From Ottelia alismoides (lineage: Eukaryota; Streptophyta; Magnoliopsida; Alismatales; Hydrocharitaceae), in NCBI GenBank assembly GCA_037367405.1, contig JAZKJV010010617.1, positions 595,501 to 659,500 on the forward strand: DNA of 64,000 nucleotides, read 5' to 3'. The notes beneath the pieces were generated by a model. It had not been told where the DNA came from. It did no database searches and worked only from the letters and a program-made list of their open reading frames with translations. The translations under genes and the position numbers were made by a program. Within the stretch, counting starts at the first letter, position 1. Each line of letters starts with the position of its first letter. Shown piece by piece: positions 22,186 through 36,229 of the stretch.

Positions 22186-25100
22186 TGATGAGCTCTCAAC
22201 AATCGTGTCTAATCAACCATTAACTCAGACAATGTATAGATCAAGTAAAGCAAGCAAATGTGAATCAAAATTTATTATCTCCTGAAAATAGATGTATAGT
22301 GGACAAGTAAATTAGGGGTTGAACACAGGAAACAACTAAGGATAAACAATTACAAATTGGCAAAGAAAGTTCATATATGATTTTTAGACTTTTTAGAGTT
22401 GTTGTGTATTTTTAATTATTTATTTTTTGATGGAATTTGCTTTATAAATTTTTATTTATAAATAATAATAATTGTATTAAAAATGTATATATAGGTATAA
22501 ATATATTACATAGGCTAGTGTATAGACATAAATAGCTATAAACACTCAAAACACACCAAATAAAATCTTTTTATCTTTTTTTAATATTTGTCTCTATTTT
22601 TGGTGTTTTCTGATTTACTAGTTTTTGTATTTTTAATTTAATAGATAAGACAAAGCAGTGAATAAGATAAATACCCTTAATTATTTTGGAGATTAAAAAT
22701 ATCATAACAACTCAAAATTTTCCAAAATTATTTTGAATTCATAATAAATATAGTAGAAAAAAATTCTAATAGAAAACATAATTTTTGGGTTCTTATAGAA
22801 TTTTATTTTTAGTTGGATTTTGGACCTTTCTAAATTTTAAGCTTTTTCTTTTCCTTTTTTAGGGATTTTTGGCATGTAGGCTCAAAATACAATAGTAGAC
22901 ATAATATTTTGTTGTTTTTAATTTTTAATATTTTTATGGTTTTTTTACTACAAACATAAAATAAGAATTGATTTTTGAATTTTTATAAATAGAAAATAAA
23001 CTCAAAAAACCAAGCAAAAATACATGTGATAGAAATATATGTCAGGTATTTAAGGTAATTTTCCACAAATATTTAATGACCATGAAATATTTTGACAAAA
23101 TAAAAATTACAAAAAGAAAATACATTCCAGCCAGGGAATTTATGCAAATATTTAAACTTTATGGACCAAATTTAAGCACCTCATGTAAATCTGGGTGACT
23201 AACATTAAATTTTCCAAAAATATTCAATAATATATAACCAGAGAGGTATTTTTGCAATAAGTATAATGTTCAGGAGAGTGGATGTAGAATGACCACAAAA
23301 TATTACACTAATTGGCAAAATAAGTGGGTTGAAATGAAATATAGCTTTCTAAGGGTACATATGCAAAATATACCATCCCCTCATGCACAGATACAGATGA
23401 GGTGACATGGATTGGACCTAACTGTAATTATGAAAGGTATAGGGGTTTGGTTGCAAATATACAAAAAAAATACACTACAAATGAAAGATTTGGTACTAAA
23501 AATAAAGGTAAAATGCATGAGGAAGTTGGTGCAAAATACCTTATAATCGCGTAGAGATGGACGGTGGGGAGTACATCACTTATCTACGTTTCAACAATCC
23601 AACAACCGATACCCCTTCGAAGATGCGCGACTGAGATTAGATATGAGAGCGGATCTAATAGTCAAAGGTGCGAAGGATCCAGTGGTTGTTGATCATCTGG
23701 AGAGAGCCTCTTGATCCAATGGTAATGAGGAGCCCATGAAGAATATATGAAGAACAGTGGGAGCTGAGCTTAAGTCTACACTCCTGAGCAATCCTAGGGT
23801 TCTTCTTGGTTCCTGCGATAATCTACGAGGTCTTGGGAGTTTCCGGCGTCCCAGAATCTCCTCAAAAAGGCTAAAGGATCTTTGGAAGAGGTCTGGTAGA
23901 GTGAGGCATGTAGGGCTCCTTCTTCTACTATGAGAGCCCCTAGGGCGAGGCTTTTTCTCTCTGTTCTCTACAGGGTTAATTTCCAGACAAAAATATGAAG
24001 CTACGAGCAACTTCGGAGAGATAAATGGATGAAAGGTGGAGTCAGGGTGGTGTTATCTGGTGAATGATGGAGTATAGAGAATAGATCACTCATTCTGTGC
24101 AAGACAGAGGTGGGAGATGATGTGTGAGATGTTAAGAAGGCGATAAGGAATATGATGGAAGTGTTAGGTAAGGCAGAGCAGGTCGACCCAGTAAGGATGG
24201 GGCGATGGAGCTGAGCTCCGTCGTTCTATGAAGTTGAAAAATATGAGAGAATAAACACAATAAAGTCAAATTTACTATCAATATATCCTAGTAATATCCT
24301 AACGTATCAAAAAAGCTACAGAAAAGAGAAGCTCACTGTATTCCGAACCCCTGAAGCAAAGCTTTGGGAGGAGGGCAGCAGACCTCGGATCTCTTCTATT
24401 CATCACCCAACGAGCTCCTGGAAATGTTGATCAACCTCCTGTTGTCACTAGGAAGGGGAATTAAAGCTTGAACTTAGGATTTGGAGGAGGAAGAATGATC
24501 AAGTTAGAGAGGGAGGCAGAGGCGATAATATATAAAAGGGGGACATCCTCGGGAAAAGGTGCTCGATGCAATCATCCTCAGATCGATAGGATACCTAGGC
24601 GTGAAAGAACATGGATCGAGGTGCAAGAGTCAAAGAGGTATCAAGCTACAAGGATGTAAGCATCAAGCTCCAAAAATAAGGGAAATGGAGATGGCAAGAG
24701 AGTCGATGTAGACGACCTTGGGGAGTGAGGAGTTGACAAAACTCAACACTGACTTGCACCCCATTCATCCACGTGGGGGTTACTAGTAGACAAAATAGGC
24801 TGGGAAAATACAAACAATTAGAAATAAAATATTAAATGATTTTATTCATTTTTAGATAAACATAAAAAATATTTATTATTTTATGAAGTAATTTACTATG
24901 ATATTTATTTATTTTTGTTAGTTTATTTATTATAGATTCCTTTTTAGGATTTTATTTATAGGTATAATTACCTATATATTAGGCCTTTTATTTTTATTTT
25001 GTATTTTTGATTTTATTATTCTATATACCTATTTTATAAATTTGTAATTTATTTTTATATACAAAAAAATATATTTTTGTTATATTTCATGATGTTATTT

Positions 25101-25906
25101 GCACTTAAATAAATAAAGGTATATATTATATGGGTATAAGTATATGTATTTCATCTACGTATTTTAGATTTTTTTAAATTTTAATGTATTTTCAATGGTT
25201 TTATTCTATTCTAAAAATGTATATGTAAATAATATTTACATAATTATATAAATATAAAATAATAAAAATTAAAAAGAATAAATAAAATGAAACCACATCA
25301 TTAACTTATTATATTCAAAACCTAACTTTTGCATCTTAACTCCAAATTGAATGAAACCACTTCATTAAATATCTTATTAAAAGTTACATACAAATAAAAG
25401 TGATTTCGATACATTTTGAGTTCATATGGGAAGATATGGGTCTGGGAAGTTTGGATTTTGGATTCTTATTCAGAGTATAAAATGTAAACTATGTGGTATT
25501 TTTGTGTAAAATCAAATTTGTATTTTTCTATACATTTTTATCTACAACTTTCATATACAAATTTTCTTTATTTTAAGTATAAAAAATAAATAATAAATGG
25601 GTCCCAAAAATGCAATATGGGAGATTAAAAATTAGGGTTTTGATTGTGTTTTTGACCCTTATGTCCCCTTTCCTTTATCCTTGTCGACCCAATCATCATA
25701 ATCCTCAAGCCTTAGGGTATAGGGTCATAAAATACCTTTGGCATTTTATTTCTTTTTCTTTTCATTTTATTTATTTTTTTGGTTTTAAGTAGTGTCTTTT
25801 AATCATTATTTATACAATAAATGATGAATGTTAATTTATACAAAATAATGATATTTGCATGCATTTAGATAGGGTTTAAAGGCCAAAATGAAATATTAAA
25901 GGTGAT
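22186..25906 (-). repeat. Middle LTR of Athila_A (minus strand), main part
   Basis: The minus-strand LTR end GAGCTCATCA is at 22186. The other end is split by Athila_B: the sequence through 25906, with one copy of the insertion's target duplication removed, continues at 42890-42906 and finishes TGATGAAT at 42906. The rejoined end aligns with the left LTR end at 19920-19957. Total length without the insertion is about 3.74 kb. It contains the GC-richer transcribed part (23530-24790), with short frames that show no domain. Confidence 0.7.
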
Positions 25907-28900
25907 TGATGAATCCATGTTTCTCACTCTTTATTATTTTAATTTAGCTCTTTTTCTTGGCAAGACATCATGTGATTACTTGTAAATATAATAACTTAGC
26001 AATTTGCATGCTCTAGTTAATATTGCATATTTAGCATGCATTTTTGGCTAAAATAAAAGAATAAAGGAAAAGAAAAAGAATGACATATTTAGAATAAATA
26101 CATAGTGACCCAAACCACACGAGAAGGTCAGGCCTTGACCTGATCGCATAATAAAATAAGTAGAGAGATAGTGCTCACTATGTAGTGTATATAGCTATAT
26201 TTATACATATTTTTTATATATTTATTTTTAACAAAATGAAATTAAAGTATTATTTTCACATACTTGTATAAATTTCTAAGAATAATATAAAAATTAAATA
26301 AAAATTAGAAAAAAGTAACTAAACATAAGAATAAAATCATCCATGCATTTTATAAAATACACTTATATATATCACATTCCCTATTTAATATATACTGTTA
26401 ATTAATTTATAAAAATAAAATAAAAACTAATTCATAGTCCTAAACTGTGTCATAAAAAAATAGCATACAAAATAATGGTATTTATGTAAAAAATAATAAA
26501 ATAATAATATGTGTACATAATACATAGGTATATTATACATGTATATAATACTATATATTGTATATATGTTAATTTATTTTTCATAAAAATAATTAAAAAT
26601 AAAAAATAGTTTGAAAAATAATAAACAATTTTATTTTATACACTTTTTATTTTGAAGTCATTTGCTATTTTTTATTGAATTTTTAATTATTTTGTATATT
26701 CCGATTTTCTGATTTGTCTGGAGGACTTTGTTGACTCCGGTCAATGATTCATTTTAGGTCAGGTCAGGTCGCCCACCTTCTCGCCGGACTCTTTTTTCCC
26801 AATTCTCATGCACGGCTCCGACCACCTCTGGCTCTGATTCTTTGCCCGAGCGTCCTCTTAGGATCTGTGGCATTCACAGATCCCAAAGAATGCACGAATC
26901 TTCCCAGGGTTGTGTACTCTCGCTTGATCAATCCAGACCCATGGGAACTATATAACACCTTCTTCCTCCTCCATTGAGCTGCAGATCATGCCTCGCCTCT
27001 TCCTCCGCCCCTAGACACCATTAGCCGTGTGACAGCATCCCGAAGGAGACTTGGGAACGGAGTTTGGTGGCTTATAGGCCGTAGTTCACCAACGTGGTCA
27101 GAGTTCTCCACCACATATAGCTTCCGCACCAGCCGCAGCGTGGTCTAGGTCATCAACCTGACGTCCATCGTCATATGAAGCTTAGGAGCCTCTCTGAATC
27201 TTTAGGTATCACATTTACCCTTCGCATTTTCCCATTCGATCCAATCTTTTCATCTTGCGACGTTGCACGTTCCCTTGCTTCGACCGACTGGTCGGAGCTT
27301 CATTTCACCCACTCACCCGCTCCAATCAATGCAGTGACTCACCCCGCATCTTGTTCCAAAACCTGATCATCCATAGACCTACATGTTTGGATAGGATTAG
27401 GATCGAGACCTCCCTCTCTCATTGTCGTCAGAGGTTGACCACCATCCCCCATCATTTCTCCTACATACTTATGCAATAACATAGATTGGAGTTACGTCCT
27501 CGAGTCGCCCTTCCTTTTGCTGGTGCCAACACCCATGGAGGATCCCATTCGAGTCATCAGCTGCTCAGGCGGAGTAGCTCCAGGTCGCGCCACCTTCACG
27601 ACCATCCGACCGTCACCGACCTCATCATCACCCTCCACCAGATGGGGAACACTTCACAACCGTGTTGAGCCTTACCATAGCTTCACCAGGGTTGTCGATC
27701 ATTGTCCACGCTCATGGAAAGCTCGCTTAGGAGGAGTTCTTCCATCATCCTCTACCGTCATTCGATGGAGACCCTCTTTTCTAGATTACATCATGATCGT
27801 TCAATCACCCCCTTTTTTCAGAGGCATTAGATGCACGATTAATGACCATCAAGACCGACATTCCCTACACCATCCGACCTCGTCAGACTTGATCAGATCC
27901 GTACATCTACGACACGTGCCTACACCGTCTGATCTTGAGTGGAGCAGATTAGAGCCATGAGCTGTCGCCATTGCCAGAACCTGCCACGTGTCCCCACTTG
28001 CCTAGAACGCACCTATAAAGGTTATATTTCCCTTTTACCCTCTTTTGTTTCTGCATTTAGCTTTCATCCAGTAAATAATTGTTGTAGTTATGAACTTTTA
28101 CAGTTTGGACCTCGTAGTCTTTGATATTTGCACTTTAGTGTTGTCTATTTGAACTCACGTGCATCTCCACGTGCTATTTGGGTTATTTGCAGTTTTTTTC
28201 ATGAATATCTATGTTGTATGAATTGAATGATAAGTTTGTAGAATTTGCAGTTGTACCCATGTGAGTTTGGATCACGTGTTATACGTGTGATTGCTTGGAC
28301 GTTTTGCAACTTCAGCCCTATACTTTTTACCAGTATTATCGTTAGGCACAGAACTTTATTTAATTCCACGTAGGTCCCTGTAAACTGTACCTAATTACAT
28401 ATTGTATTTTGGACTTAATAATTATTAAATTAATCCAAAAAATTATCTAAAAATTATCTTCAAATCTTGTTGACGTGTAATATTTAGTGTAATTTTCGTG
28501 GGTTAACTTCTTTGCATTTATTACTTTCTACAATTCAAAAACCCTATAAAGTGTCTTGTTTATTTTTAAAAATCAATTAAAATTCTAAAATTGTCTTAAA
28601 AATTCTAAAAAAATCATGTTAGTGTATTTTTATGTGTTTTAGCTACAATAGCAATTTTGTTTGAAAAATCACTAAAAAAGACCTAAAAATTGTAAAACAC
28701 CTTAAATCTTATAAAAAATTATATAATATTCAAGGAAAATATGAAAATTCTCATTTCAGTTCATGTTTGTAGTATTTTATATATAGTTTATCATAAAATT
28801 GTTATCTAGGACTTTAGGGTATTTTAAGTAATTTTAACTTACAATTTAGTCCTGGTTATGCACTATTTTCCTTCTTAGTTGCTATTTGATTTTTATAAAA

Positions 28901-29316
28901 TCATTAAAACATTCACAAAACTCCAAAAAATTACCAAAAACACTTTAAAACATTAAAAATCCTAAAATATTTTTGTCTCATTTTCATGAGCATTTTTAGC
29001 CTTAATTAAAAATAAAAAAAGATTGTTGTGTTGCTTTGTTTCCTCACTAAAAATTTTAAAAAAATATAAAATTAAAAACCACTAAAAATGTGTTATTTTC
29101 TGAGATTTGACAACTTCGTAAGTTTCTCGTGCTCTTTGTGTTCAACCCTGGTTGCTATACTAGGTAAAATAAATAACAAACCGCTTACATTTGTGCTTGA
29201 TTGTTTAATCATTGTTTAGTGGTTGATTTTTCTTGTCGAGACCAACTTATTGATTATGGTCGCAACTACTTTGGATATTTCTTTATACTTAACCCTAGTT
29301 GATAGGACGCTCATTA
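25907..29316 (+). repeat. 5' LTR of Athila_B
   Basis: It aligns with 39492-42884 along its length. The first part (25907-26740) is AT-rich. A GC-richer block (26740-28030) contains frames with no known domain, and the U5-like part (28030-29316) has evenly spaced TTTGCA/TTTAG words and then A/T-rich sequence. It ends CTCATTA, one base from the expected CTCATCA, directly before the primer site. Confidence 0.85.
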
Positions 29317-29319
29317 GAA

Positions 29320-29337
29320 TGGCGTCATTGCTGGGGA
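29320..29337 (+). other. Primer binding site of Athila_B, tRNA-Asp type (degenerate)
   Basis: TGGCGTCATTGCTGGGGA lies 3 bp after the LTR. It matches the usual plant Athila site, complementary to the 3' end of tRNA-Asp, with C-to-T/G-to-A type changes. The better preserved version is at 54511. Confidence 0.75.
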
Positions 29338-30690
29338 GCACGACTTAGTAGTCATTTTTTGCTTTTTGCCTTTTTTGTATCTATTTGATATAATTATTTC
29401 TGGCTTTTTCACTTTTCATGAGAGGAACTGCCTGAGGATGCTTTGGTTTTTCTATTGGAGTACCCACACCGGAGGAGGAGCAGAGGAGCAAGAGGGCTTC
29501 GTTTTATTCAATAGATAGTTTATTTCTCGCAGAACAATTATTATTATAATATTTGGACTCGGACTCTCTTGGACACTTCGATATTTCGGGGTCAGTTTCA
29601 TCTAGTGCTGATACACGCGGGGGACCTCACCGTGGATTCTCGCGTTTTAATTTTATGTCTTATTCTTTCTATTTGATTCTCACGGATTTAGCCCGTAGAC
29701 TTAGGATTTTTGTTGATTAAGACGTAATTAGCTAAGGTCTAGCACCTAATTACTTATATGTTGCTACAGATCGTAATGGACCTAGCTAAAAATAAATTAA
29801 AAAAAGTTAGCTTAATTGTATTTGAGACCATGCGCCATGAGGAGTCACATACAACGCTAGCACGACCCATTGTGGCAGGCACTGAGTGACTCCCAAGATC
29901 GAACTCCGGACTCTATTCGGTTAGCTAGCTATTGTTCTTCACGATAAAAAGAAGTTTCTCGTTCAAGGTCGATTTCTTCCTGCATCATATAATTAGTTTA
30001 CTTCCTATCTTTAATTTATGCATGGATCACCCGGCATGTAGAGTGCTAGAGACAGGTACACATTTCTATCCCTACATGGATCATTGTGTTTGATCGCGCA
30101 TCGGGTTTTCCAACTTCCACCTCCTGTTTTTGGACTCAAAATAACCAAGGAAATCAAAAAATCATTATGCATTGTTTTTATCTTAAAAATAAATAAAGAG
30201 TGAAAATAATAAAAATGGGACTGCTAATGCAAACTTGACCCTAAAATACACTTCATTCAAAAATATTTGTTTTTGGGTGAGTCACCCCCTCATTGGTTGA
30301 TTTATCTACAGCGAGAGAGTGACCCGCACACTAGGTTAGAGATACCCATAAACTTCTTTCATACTATTGGTCTTGTGGTTGGTTGTTCTCTAGTGAGGAC
30401 TTCACCGGGTAGCCAGCAATCGGTCCAGGACTTTCTTAGTAGAGTGGATAGATCAGGTAGCTGGTAAACGGTCTGCAGTCCCTACTGGATGGGAAAACTA
30501 ACTGTGGGATTGGACCAGTCTCCTGGGAGAATCGGATTTCTAACAACTCACTTAATCTTTTTAATAAATTGATTGATCACCTAAATAAGATTGACAAGAT
30601 TAACGACCGAGCTTTCACGGTCATTGGCTTTAGTGTTGAGTAGGTGAAACTAGGGTTTGATTTACATTTCAGTTCTTATCTTCATAAATC
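29338..30690 (+). other. Conserved non-coding leader of Athila_B
   Basis: No convincing reading frame lies between the primer site and gag. Several blocks recur in Athila_C (49900-50420) and Athila_D (54880-55400): TTTCGGGGTC(A/T)GTTTC, CTTAGGATTTTTGTTGATT, CTAGCTAAAAATAAATT and GAGTGACTCCCAAGATCG. Stops occur at the same places in Athila_B and Athila_C, so conservation is more likely at RNA level (packaging, dimerisation or translation start) than protein level. That role is inferred. Confidence 0.6.
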
Positions 30691-32640
30691 CCCACATCAC
30701 GATGATGGGAAGGAGATCCCTTAGGCCGCCTTTGGTAGCACCGCTTTTGGGTGCTCCTCTTCATTAATCTACGCAGCTTCGGAGAGCCTAGACCCGCTCT
30801 CCAAACCCGACTTCGCTACCACCATGTTCCCCATCAACCACCCTTCTTTTAGTTATGAGGTGTCAAAGTAGAGAACAACACGGATTTATGTACATTTGAA
30901 GACACCTGAGTTGGGGTCTTTTGCCTTTGCAGAGTCCCGAGAGATGACCAATAGTGAGGGGCGCACCGATGAGCATCCTCAGGGTTTGATGTACGTACTT
31001 GATTAGGGTGCCATCAACAACACGCTTCTAGCCTCCCTAGAGACTATGCAAAGACAAATTTGAGACTAGGGAGAATTCATGGCAGATGTACGATGAGAGA
31101 TTGCACAGATGCGAGCTGACCGTGCAGAGCTGTAGAGACCACCCAGTGGAGAGATTCCCGCAACTGGAGGAGGATACGGATGACTAGAGGATCCACAGGA
31201 GCCAGCCAGACCTACATGTATGATGACGCAGTTGCACAGCCTTATGCAACCCTTACTCACCGCTGGATCTAGCTTTCGGAGATTATGGGTGACTTCGAGC
31301 TCCGCACCAAACAATTCAGTTACTGCCCTAGTTCCATGGGCTAGCCACCGAGGAGCTGCATGTACATCTCCAAGAGATGGAGATGATTTGCAGCATGGTC
31401 TACGATAGATTCGTGGACAAGGACACCATCAAGATGATGGCCTTACCTTTCTCTTTGGTTGACAGAGCAGCCTATTGGTTGAAACATTTGGGAAGGTACG
31501 TCACTCCTTGGAAGCAGCTCCGAACCGAGTACTTGAACAAGTACTATCCACTTGGTCAAACCAACACAGCTAGAGCTTTGATCAACAACTTTACCATGAT
31601 CCCAAATGAGCAGTTCCACGAGGCTTGGGATCGATGATGATAGCTCATCGACCAGTGTCCACATCATGAGATATCAAAGCCGAACTTAGTTCGGAGCTTC
31701 TTTTGCAGGTTAACACCGGAGCTGCAGGTGCTAGTTATTGCCTCGTGCGGAGGGTCCTATTTCGCTAAGGATGAGGACCAAGTATGGACCATCTATGAGG
31801 ATATGGTAGAGAACTACAAAGTAATGTCCTAGACTAGGGCCTATGCTCAAGGGAAGCCCCTCCCACTGGCTGTATCCTATCAGAGGATAGCATGGGTCAA
31901 TGCAGGTCCATCTACTTCGTCGTCAGCAGCAACACAAGCAAAGTCATCAACAGTTGACATGGGGATCATCAACGAGAAGCTGGACCACATCGAGATTATC
32001 AAGAAGAAGCAGTGTCAAGTCCTCACTCAGATAGATCAGTTGGCACATACGCTTAGTGACATAAATCCTTAGATCATGTGTCTCCAAGAGGCACAGACGG
32101 CTCCACAACCTCGTCTCAAGTCACAGGCTGATCCTAGCAACAACAACTTTACCCAACCTTCTGCCACCTACTGCTAGGTTCACCACATCCAGACAGAGCC
32201 GGTCCAACTGTTGTAGCACTACTCCAAGCCACCACCATATCAAGACACTCAGATGGTGGTCTATCAGCCGAATCAGCCTCTGGCACTTCTTCCCCCTCCA
32301 CCTTACAAGCAGGAGCTATTGATGGAAGTCAATGAGATTTGGAACGACATGTATCAGTAGAACCCTGGGATCCGTCACGATCATCTTGGATTCAAATTGT
32401 CTACTGAAGTCACATCATCCCATCAACATCCTCAAGCTTAGAGCGGACAGAGCAGCCAACAGTAGTAGCCCCATCACTCCCAGACATATCAGCAGTAGGA
32501 TCCTCGTCCCTACCATCAGGGACAACACAATAGTGGAGGAAGACACAACAGCCTCAGCAATACTCTCAGCCTCCCCCTCACCCCTACCAATAGAGTCAAC
32601 CTCATTTATAGCGAGGCAACCCATCTAGTTCTCATGGACC
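30690..32640 (+). pseudogene. Athila_B gag remnant
   Basis: The best-preserved part is 31377-31637, with L-P-F-S-L and then A-Y-W-L, W-K-Q-L, Y-L-N-K-Y-Y-P and F-H-E-A-W. These are the core motifs of the plant retrotransposon gag domain (capsid). Downstream, around 31730-31800, is A-S-C-G-G-S, also seen in the Athila_D gag, followed by Q/P-rich sequence to about 32640. Stops interrupt it at 31635, 31830, 32070, 32176 and later. No CCHC zinc knuckle is visible. The start codon cannot be assigned because the N-terminal part (30700-31370) is broken. Confidence 0.8.
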
Positions 32641-33479
32641 CGTCTATGAGAATCCAGCCCTTGACATCCTCGCCTGCCTGCTTATAGATTAGCAAGCATC
32701 CTTCCAGCAAGAGATGGATGAGTTCTGGTAGGAGATGAGGGATATCATTAATGGCAAGGCCTCCATAATAGCTCACATTGAACTAAACATGAACGATTAG
32801 AATAGAAAATTTAAGGAGGTACAGTTTACAGAGAGTACCACTCCTAGTGATACTTTGGGTGTTATTTCTTCCTACGTATTTGATGTTGATTTTATGATAC
32901 TTATGAGCGGTAGGATGCCAGTTGGCGGTGCCTCGTCCGAGCGATGACCACATGGAGATTTAGGATCACTAGATGAGGAGGATAGTGTTGTTGATGTTGC
33001 TCATGATGTTGATGATGGTGGTATTGACGCCACCAAAGTTGTTAATCCAGCTGACGCTATTGAGGTCGTCGTGACTCTAGACGCAGTCGGTGGTACTGAT
33101 GCCAACATTTCACCAGATGCTAATCCAGAGTACGGTGCTTATGTCATAAAGACAGATGTAGCGGGTGGTACTGATTCCTCCATTTCTACTCTACTTGTGT
33201 TACCCTCTATTATTTTGAGACAGTGTTCAAAAAAACCAAAAAATGGAAAAATGGAAAGGCCAAAATTATGAATAAAGGAAAGGTTTATGTATCTTCTTTG
33301 AGTTCATTTGTGTTTCAAGATGATATTTCTATGAATTCTATCCCGTCACATATGCAGGAGCCTATTCATGACCCTCTATCTAAAGAGGGTTCAACTATCT
33401 CCTTCCCTCAGATACTCGCTTAGTGAAGGGGAATAAAACGGAAAATCTCAAAAAGAGACACCGGATAGAGTTTAGCCAG
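32641..33479 (+). pseudogene. Gag-protease spacer of Athila_B
   Basis: A degenerate, mostly acidic stretch with repeated GATGTTGATG-type words near 32990-33030 and two partial frames (33071-33271 and 33223-33423). I see no known domain. It joins the gag remnant to the protease in the same polyprotein. Confidence 0.5.
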
Positions 33480-34080
33480 CATATGATTGATAGATTCCAG
33501 ATTCAACTAACTCTATAGGAGGAGCTTGAGCACATCCCTCTCTTCCAAAAGAACTTGAGAGAGAATACCACCATCTGTAGGAAGAAGAGAAACTACAATG
33601 CAGAGATACAAGTGTTCACTCGTGCGACATGCTTCGCCATCCAGAACTGATTGCCAGTTAAGAGACTTGATGCAAGATCTCCTTATGTTAGATGCCATAT
33701 TCATGATCAGCGGTTTAATCAGACTCTATTAGACAACGACTCTTCCATCAACCTTCTTCCAGCAGCCTTACTCGACCGACTTGAGTTAGTCCCTCTTCGA
33801 TAGAGCAGGACAACCCTTCAATTTGGTGATATATTCGTCAAGAGGCTGAGGGGGTAGCTGAAGAACTGGTCGTCACAATTTAGGGATTGAAGTTCCCCAT
33901 GGACTTTGTTGTACTAGACATGGAGATCCCTGAGTATGTGACAAATACCCCCATCATACTAGGATGCCCATTCTTGGCCACAGCCAAGGGATGTTAGATC
34001 ATGATATTGGGAAGGTATAATTTCGCATTGAGGGCAAAAGTGTACAAATAGAGACGATCGACGATACCAAAGTGAGAGAT
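33480..34080 (+). pseudogene. Athila_B aspartic protease remnant
   Basis: Around 33725-33790 there is L-L-D-N-D-S-S-I-N-L-L-P, the position of the retroviral-type active site, where D-(L/T)-G-A-S is expected. The active-site D-x-G is replaced (D-N-D-S-S). The following segment has L-Q-F-G-D near 33815 and a proline-rich flap and C-G-H-P/ P-F-L region near 33960-33990 (G-C-P-F-L-A-T-A in one frame). Frameshifts and stops lie between these pieces. It would have processed the polyprotein; it is dead. Confidence 0.65.
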
Positions 34081-34570
34081 TCATCCTGCTCCGAGTAGTT
34101 GAGCGATACAGAGTAGATGACAGATGTAGAGCGAGACGTCCACCAGGAGTGCAACTTTGTGATTACAGATGATGAAGTGGTTTAGTACAATCCCATATCA
34201 CGAGCTCTTATCGCACCTTTAGACACTATAGAATTACAGATTCCAGTAGATGAGAGTTTGGATAGCACACTCTTGGCAGAGGACACGTGTGAGGCTGACG
34301 ATCGCAGTATGTAGAGAGAAGTAGTTTATATTTTATGCGGTTCAGATTCAGATCCCTCGAATTCAGACATCGATTGGGATGATTCTTACATAGCCTACCG
34401 CTAGAGCAGAGAGTGTGCCAATACAGATTATAAGGACATCAGCAGGGCTGTCTTCACCATATTTTCACATACAACAAGAGTTATCCATGCAGATCTAGTT
34501 TCCTTTGTTCAGACTTTTCAGAAGCCAGATCTACGAGACCCCAGTTTCCCATAACTCAAGACCTTACCAC
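34081..34570 (+). pseudogene. Acidic linker between protease and RT, Athila_B
   Basis: The homologue of the window's first 296 bases: H-Q-E-C-N-F-V-I-T-D-D-E near 34140, followed by serine- and aspartate-rich sequence around 34340-34390. Stops at 34180 and 34310 break the frame. No enzyme motif is present. Confidence 0.55.
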
Positions 34571-34575
34571 AGTCG

Positions 34576-35560
34576 ATGAATTACATATTCCTTGCTGCTG
34601 GGCCTGGGATGTACCTAGTCATTATCTCAGTGGATTTAACTAGAGAGCAAGAGTCTCATTTGATGGAGGTTCTTGAAAGAAATCGCAAGGCGATTGAATG
34701 GAGTGTAGCTGATCTCCAAGGTATAAGTTCAGCCATGTGCTCCCGCCATATTTATCTTGAGGAGGACGCTAAGCCACCGCGTGAGTTCCATCAACTGCTA
34801 AAGTAGAATTTTCGAGATGTGGTCATGAAAGAGATATCAAAATGGTGGAGAACCGATTTTATCTACCCCATCTCCGACTCCAAGTGGGTTAGTCCATTAC
34901 ATGTGATGCTCATGAAGATCAGCATCACTACGGTTGTGAACGAATCCGGAGAGGAGATAGCTAGCCATGTACCCACTTCTTGGAGCGTCTATGTGGACTA
35001 CAAACGATTGAATCAGTCCACCAAGAAGGATCATTTCCCGCTGCCATTTATTGATCAGATTATCAAGAGGATAGCTAGGAAGAGTCACTACTGCTTTCTT
35101 GATGGGCACTCCGTCTATAAACTGGTGGCCGTAGTGCCCGAAGATCAGGAAAAAATGACATTCACCTGTCTGTTTGGGACTTATTCTTTCAGACGGATGC
35201 CCTTTGCTCTATGTAATGCCCCAGCTACATTCCAACGGTGCATGTTCTCCATTTTATCGGACATGGTTGGTGATTGCTTGGAGGTCTTCATGGATGATTT
35301 CTCGATCCACGGCAATGGGTTTGATGCTTGTCTTGACTGCATAGACCGTGTACTTCAACGTTGTATCGAAGTCCATCTTGTTTTATCTTCAAAGAAGAGC
35401 CACTTCATGGTGACTTAGGGGATGGTGCGTGGACATATTATCTCAACAGGGGCGTGGAGGTTGATCCGACCATGGTGGATGTCATCAGGAAACTCAATCC
35501 ACCATCCAATTTATGACAGTTGAGATCTTTTCTAGGGCATGACGGTTTCTACTGACAATT
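34576..35560 (+). pseudogene. Athila_B reverse transcriptase remnant
   Basis: The longest open piece (34819-35418) covers most of the RT: P-I-S-D-S-K-W-V-S-P, V-D-Y-K-R-L-N-Q, F-P-L-P-F-I-D-Q, N-A-P-A-T-F-Q-R and the catalytic F-M-D-D-F at 35287-35301. A stop at 34804 separates the N-terminal part, and TAG at 35416 precedes a small deletion near 35445. The FLDGYSGY region reads G-H-S-V-Y here, a changed substrate loop. A TGA at 35553 lies at the same codon as the TGA at 12051 in Athila_L. It copied element RNA into DNA in the ancestor; it is non-functional now. Confidence 0.9.
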
Positions 35561-36060
35561 CATTCATGATTTCAGTCGTATTGCCGACTGCTTACTCATC
35601 TGCTGACAGAAGGCACCGAGTTCATTGTATATGATAAGTGTCTAGCATCATTCGAGACCCTCAAGGGATTAGTTGCTCAGGCTCCTGTCCTTCAACTACT
35701 CGATTGGTCTCTCCCATTCGAGATCATGGTGGATGCTTTTGATTTTGCCATAGGGGTTGTGCTAGGATAGAGGAGGGCATATTAACTTATGCCATTCAAT
35801 ATGCTAGCCATACTTTGGATGCCACTCAATGAAATTATACTTTTACAGAGAAGGAAATGCTAGCCATAGTCTTTGCTTTGGACAAGTTCAGATCTTATAT
35901 TCTTGGATCCTGATTGACTGCCATCCGATACCTTATGGAAAAGAATGATGCCAAAGCTAGATTGACCATATGCATCCTTCTACTCCAGGATTTTTATATT
36001 GAGATTAAAAATAAGCCTGAAGTCAAGAATGTGGTCGCAGATCACATCTCCTAATTAGAG
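35561..36060 (+). pseudogene. Athila_B RNase H remnant
   Basis: D-A-F-D-F at about 35732 replaces the D-A-S-D motif of Athila_L. A TAG at 35768 is at the same codon as the TAG at 12267. [11 protein letters not shown] near 35850 keeps the catalytic glutamate region. Around 35910 a short deletion removes the T-D-H motif present at 12428 in Athila_L. The domain ends near V-V-A-D-H around 36040. It would have removed the RNA strand during reverse transcription. Confidence 0.8.
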
Positions 36061-36229
36061 AACCTTGATGATTCAGAACAAATGGCACCTATTATAGAGA
36101 CCTTGCTAGATGAGGGGTTCCTTGCTATCGCCTCGCTCCCATGGTACACCGACAATGTGAACTATCTTGTAACCAAGAAAGTTCCACAAGGTTGGCCCAA
36201 GCAGTGACTTGAGACCTTCCTAGTTAAAG

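Noticed and set aside
23693..24010. 105-codon minus-strand frame in the Athila_A middle LTR
   Set aside because: No domain is visible, and the parallel part of the left LTR (about 17800-18200) has no equivalent frame.
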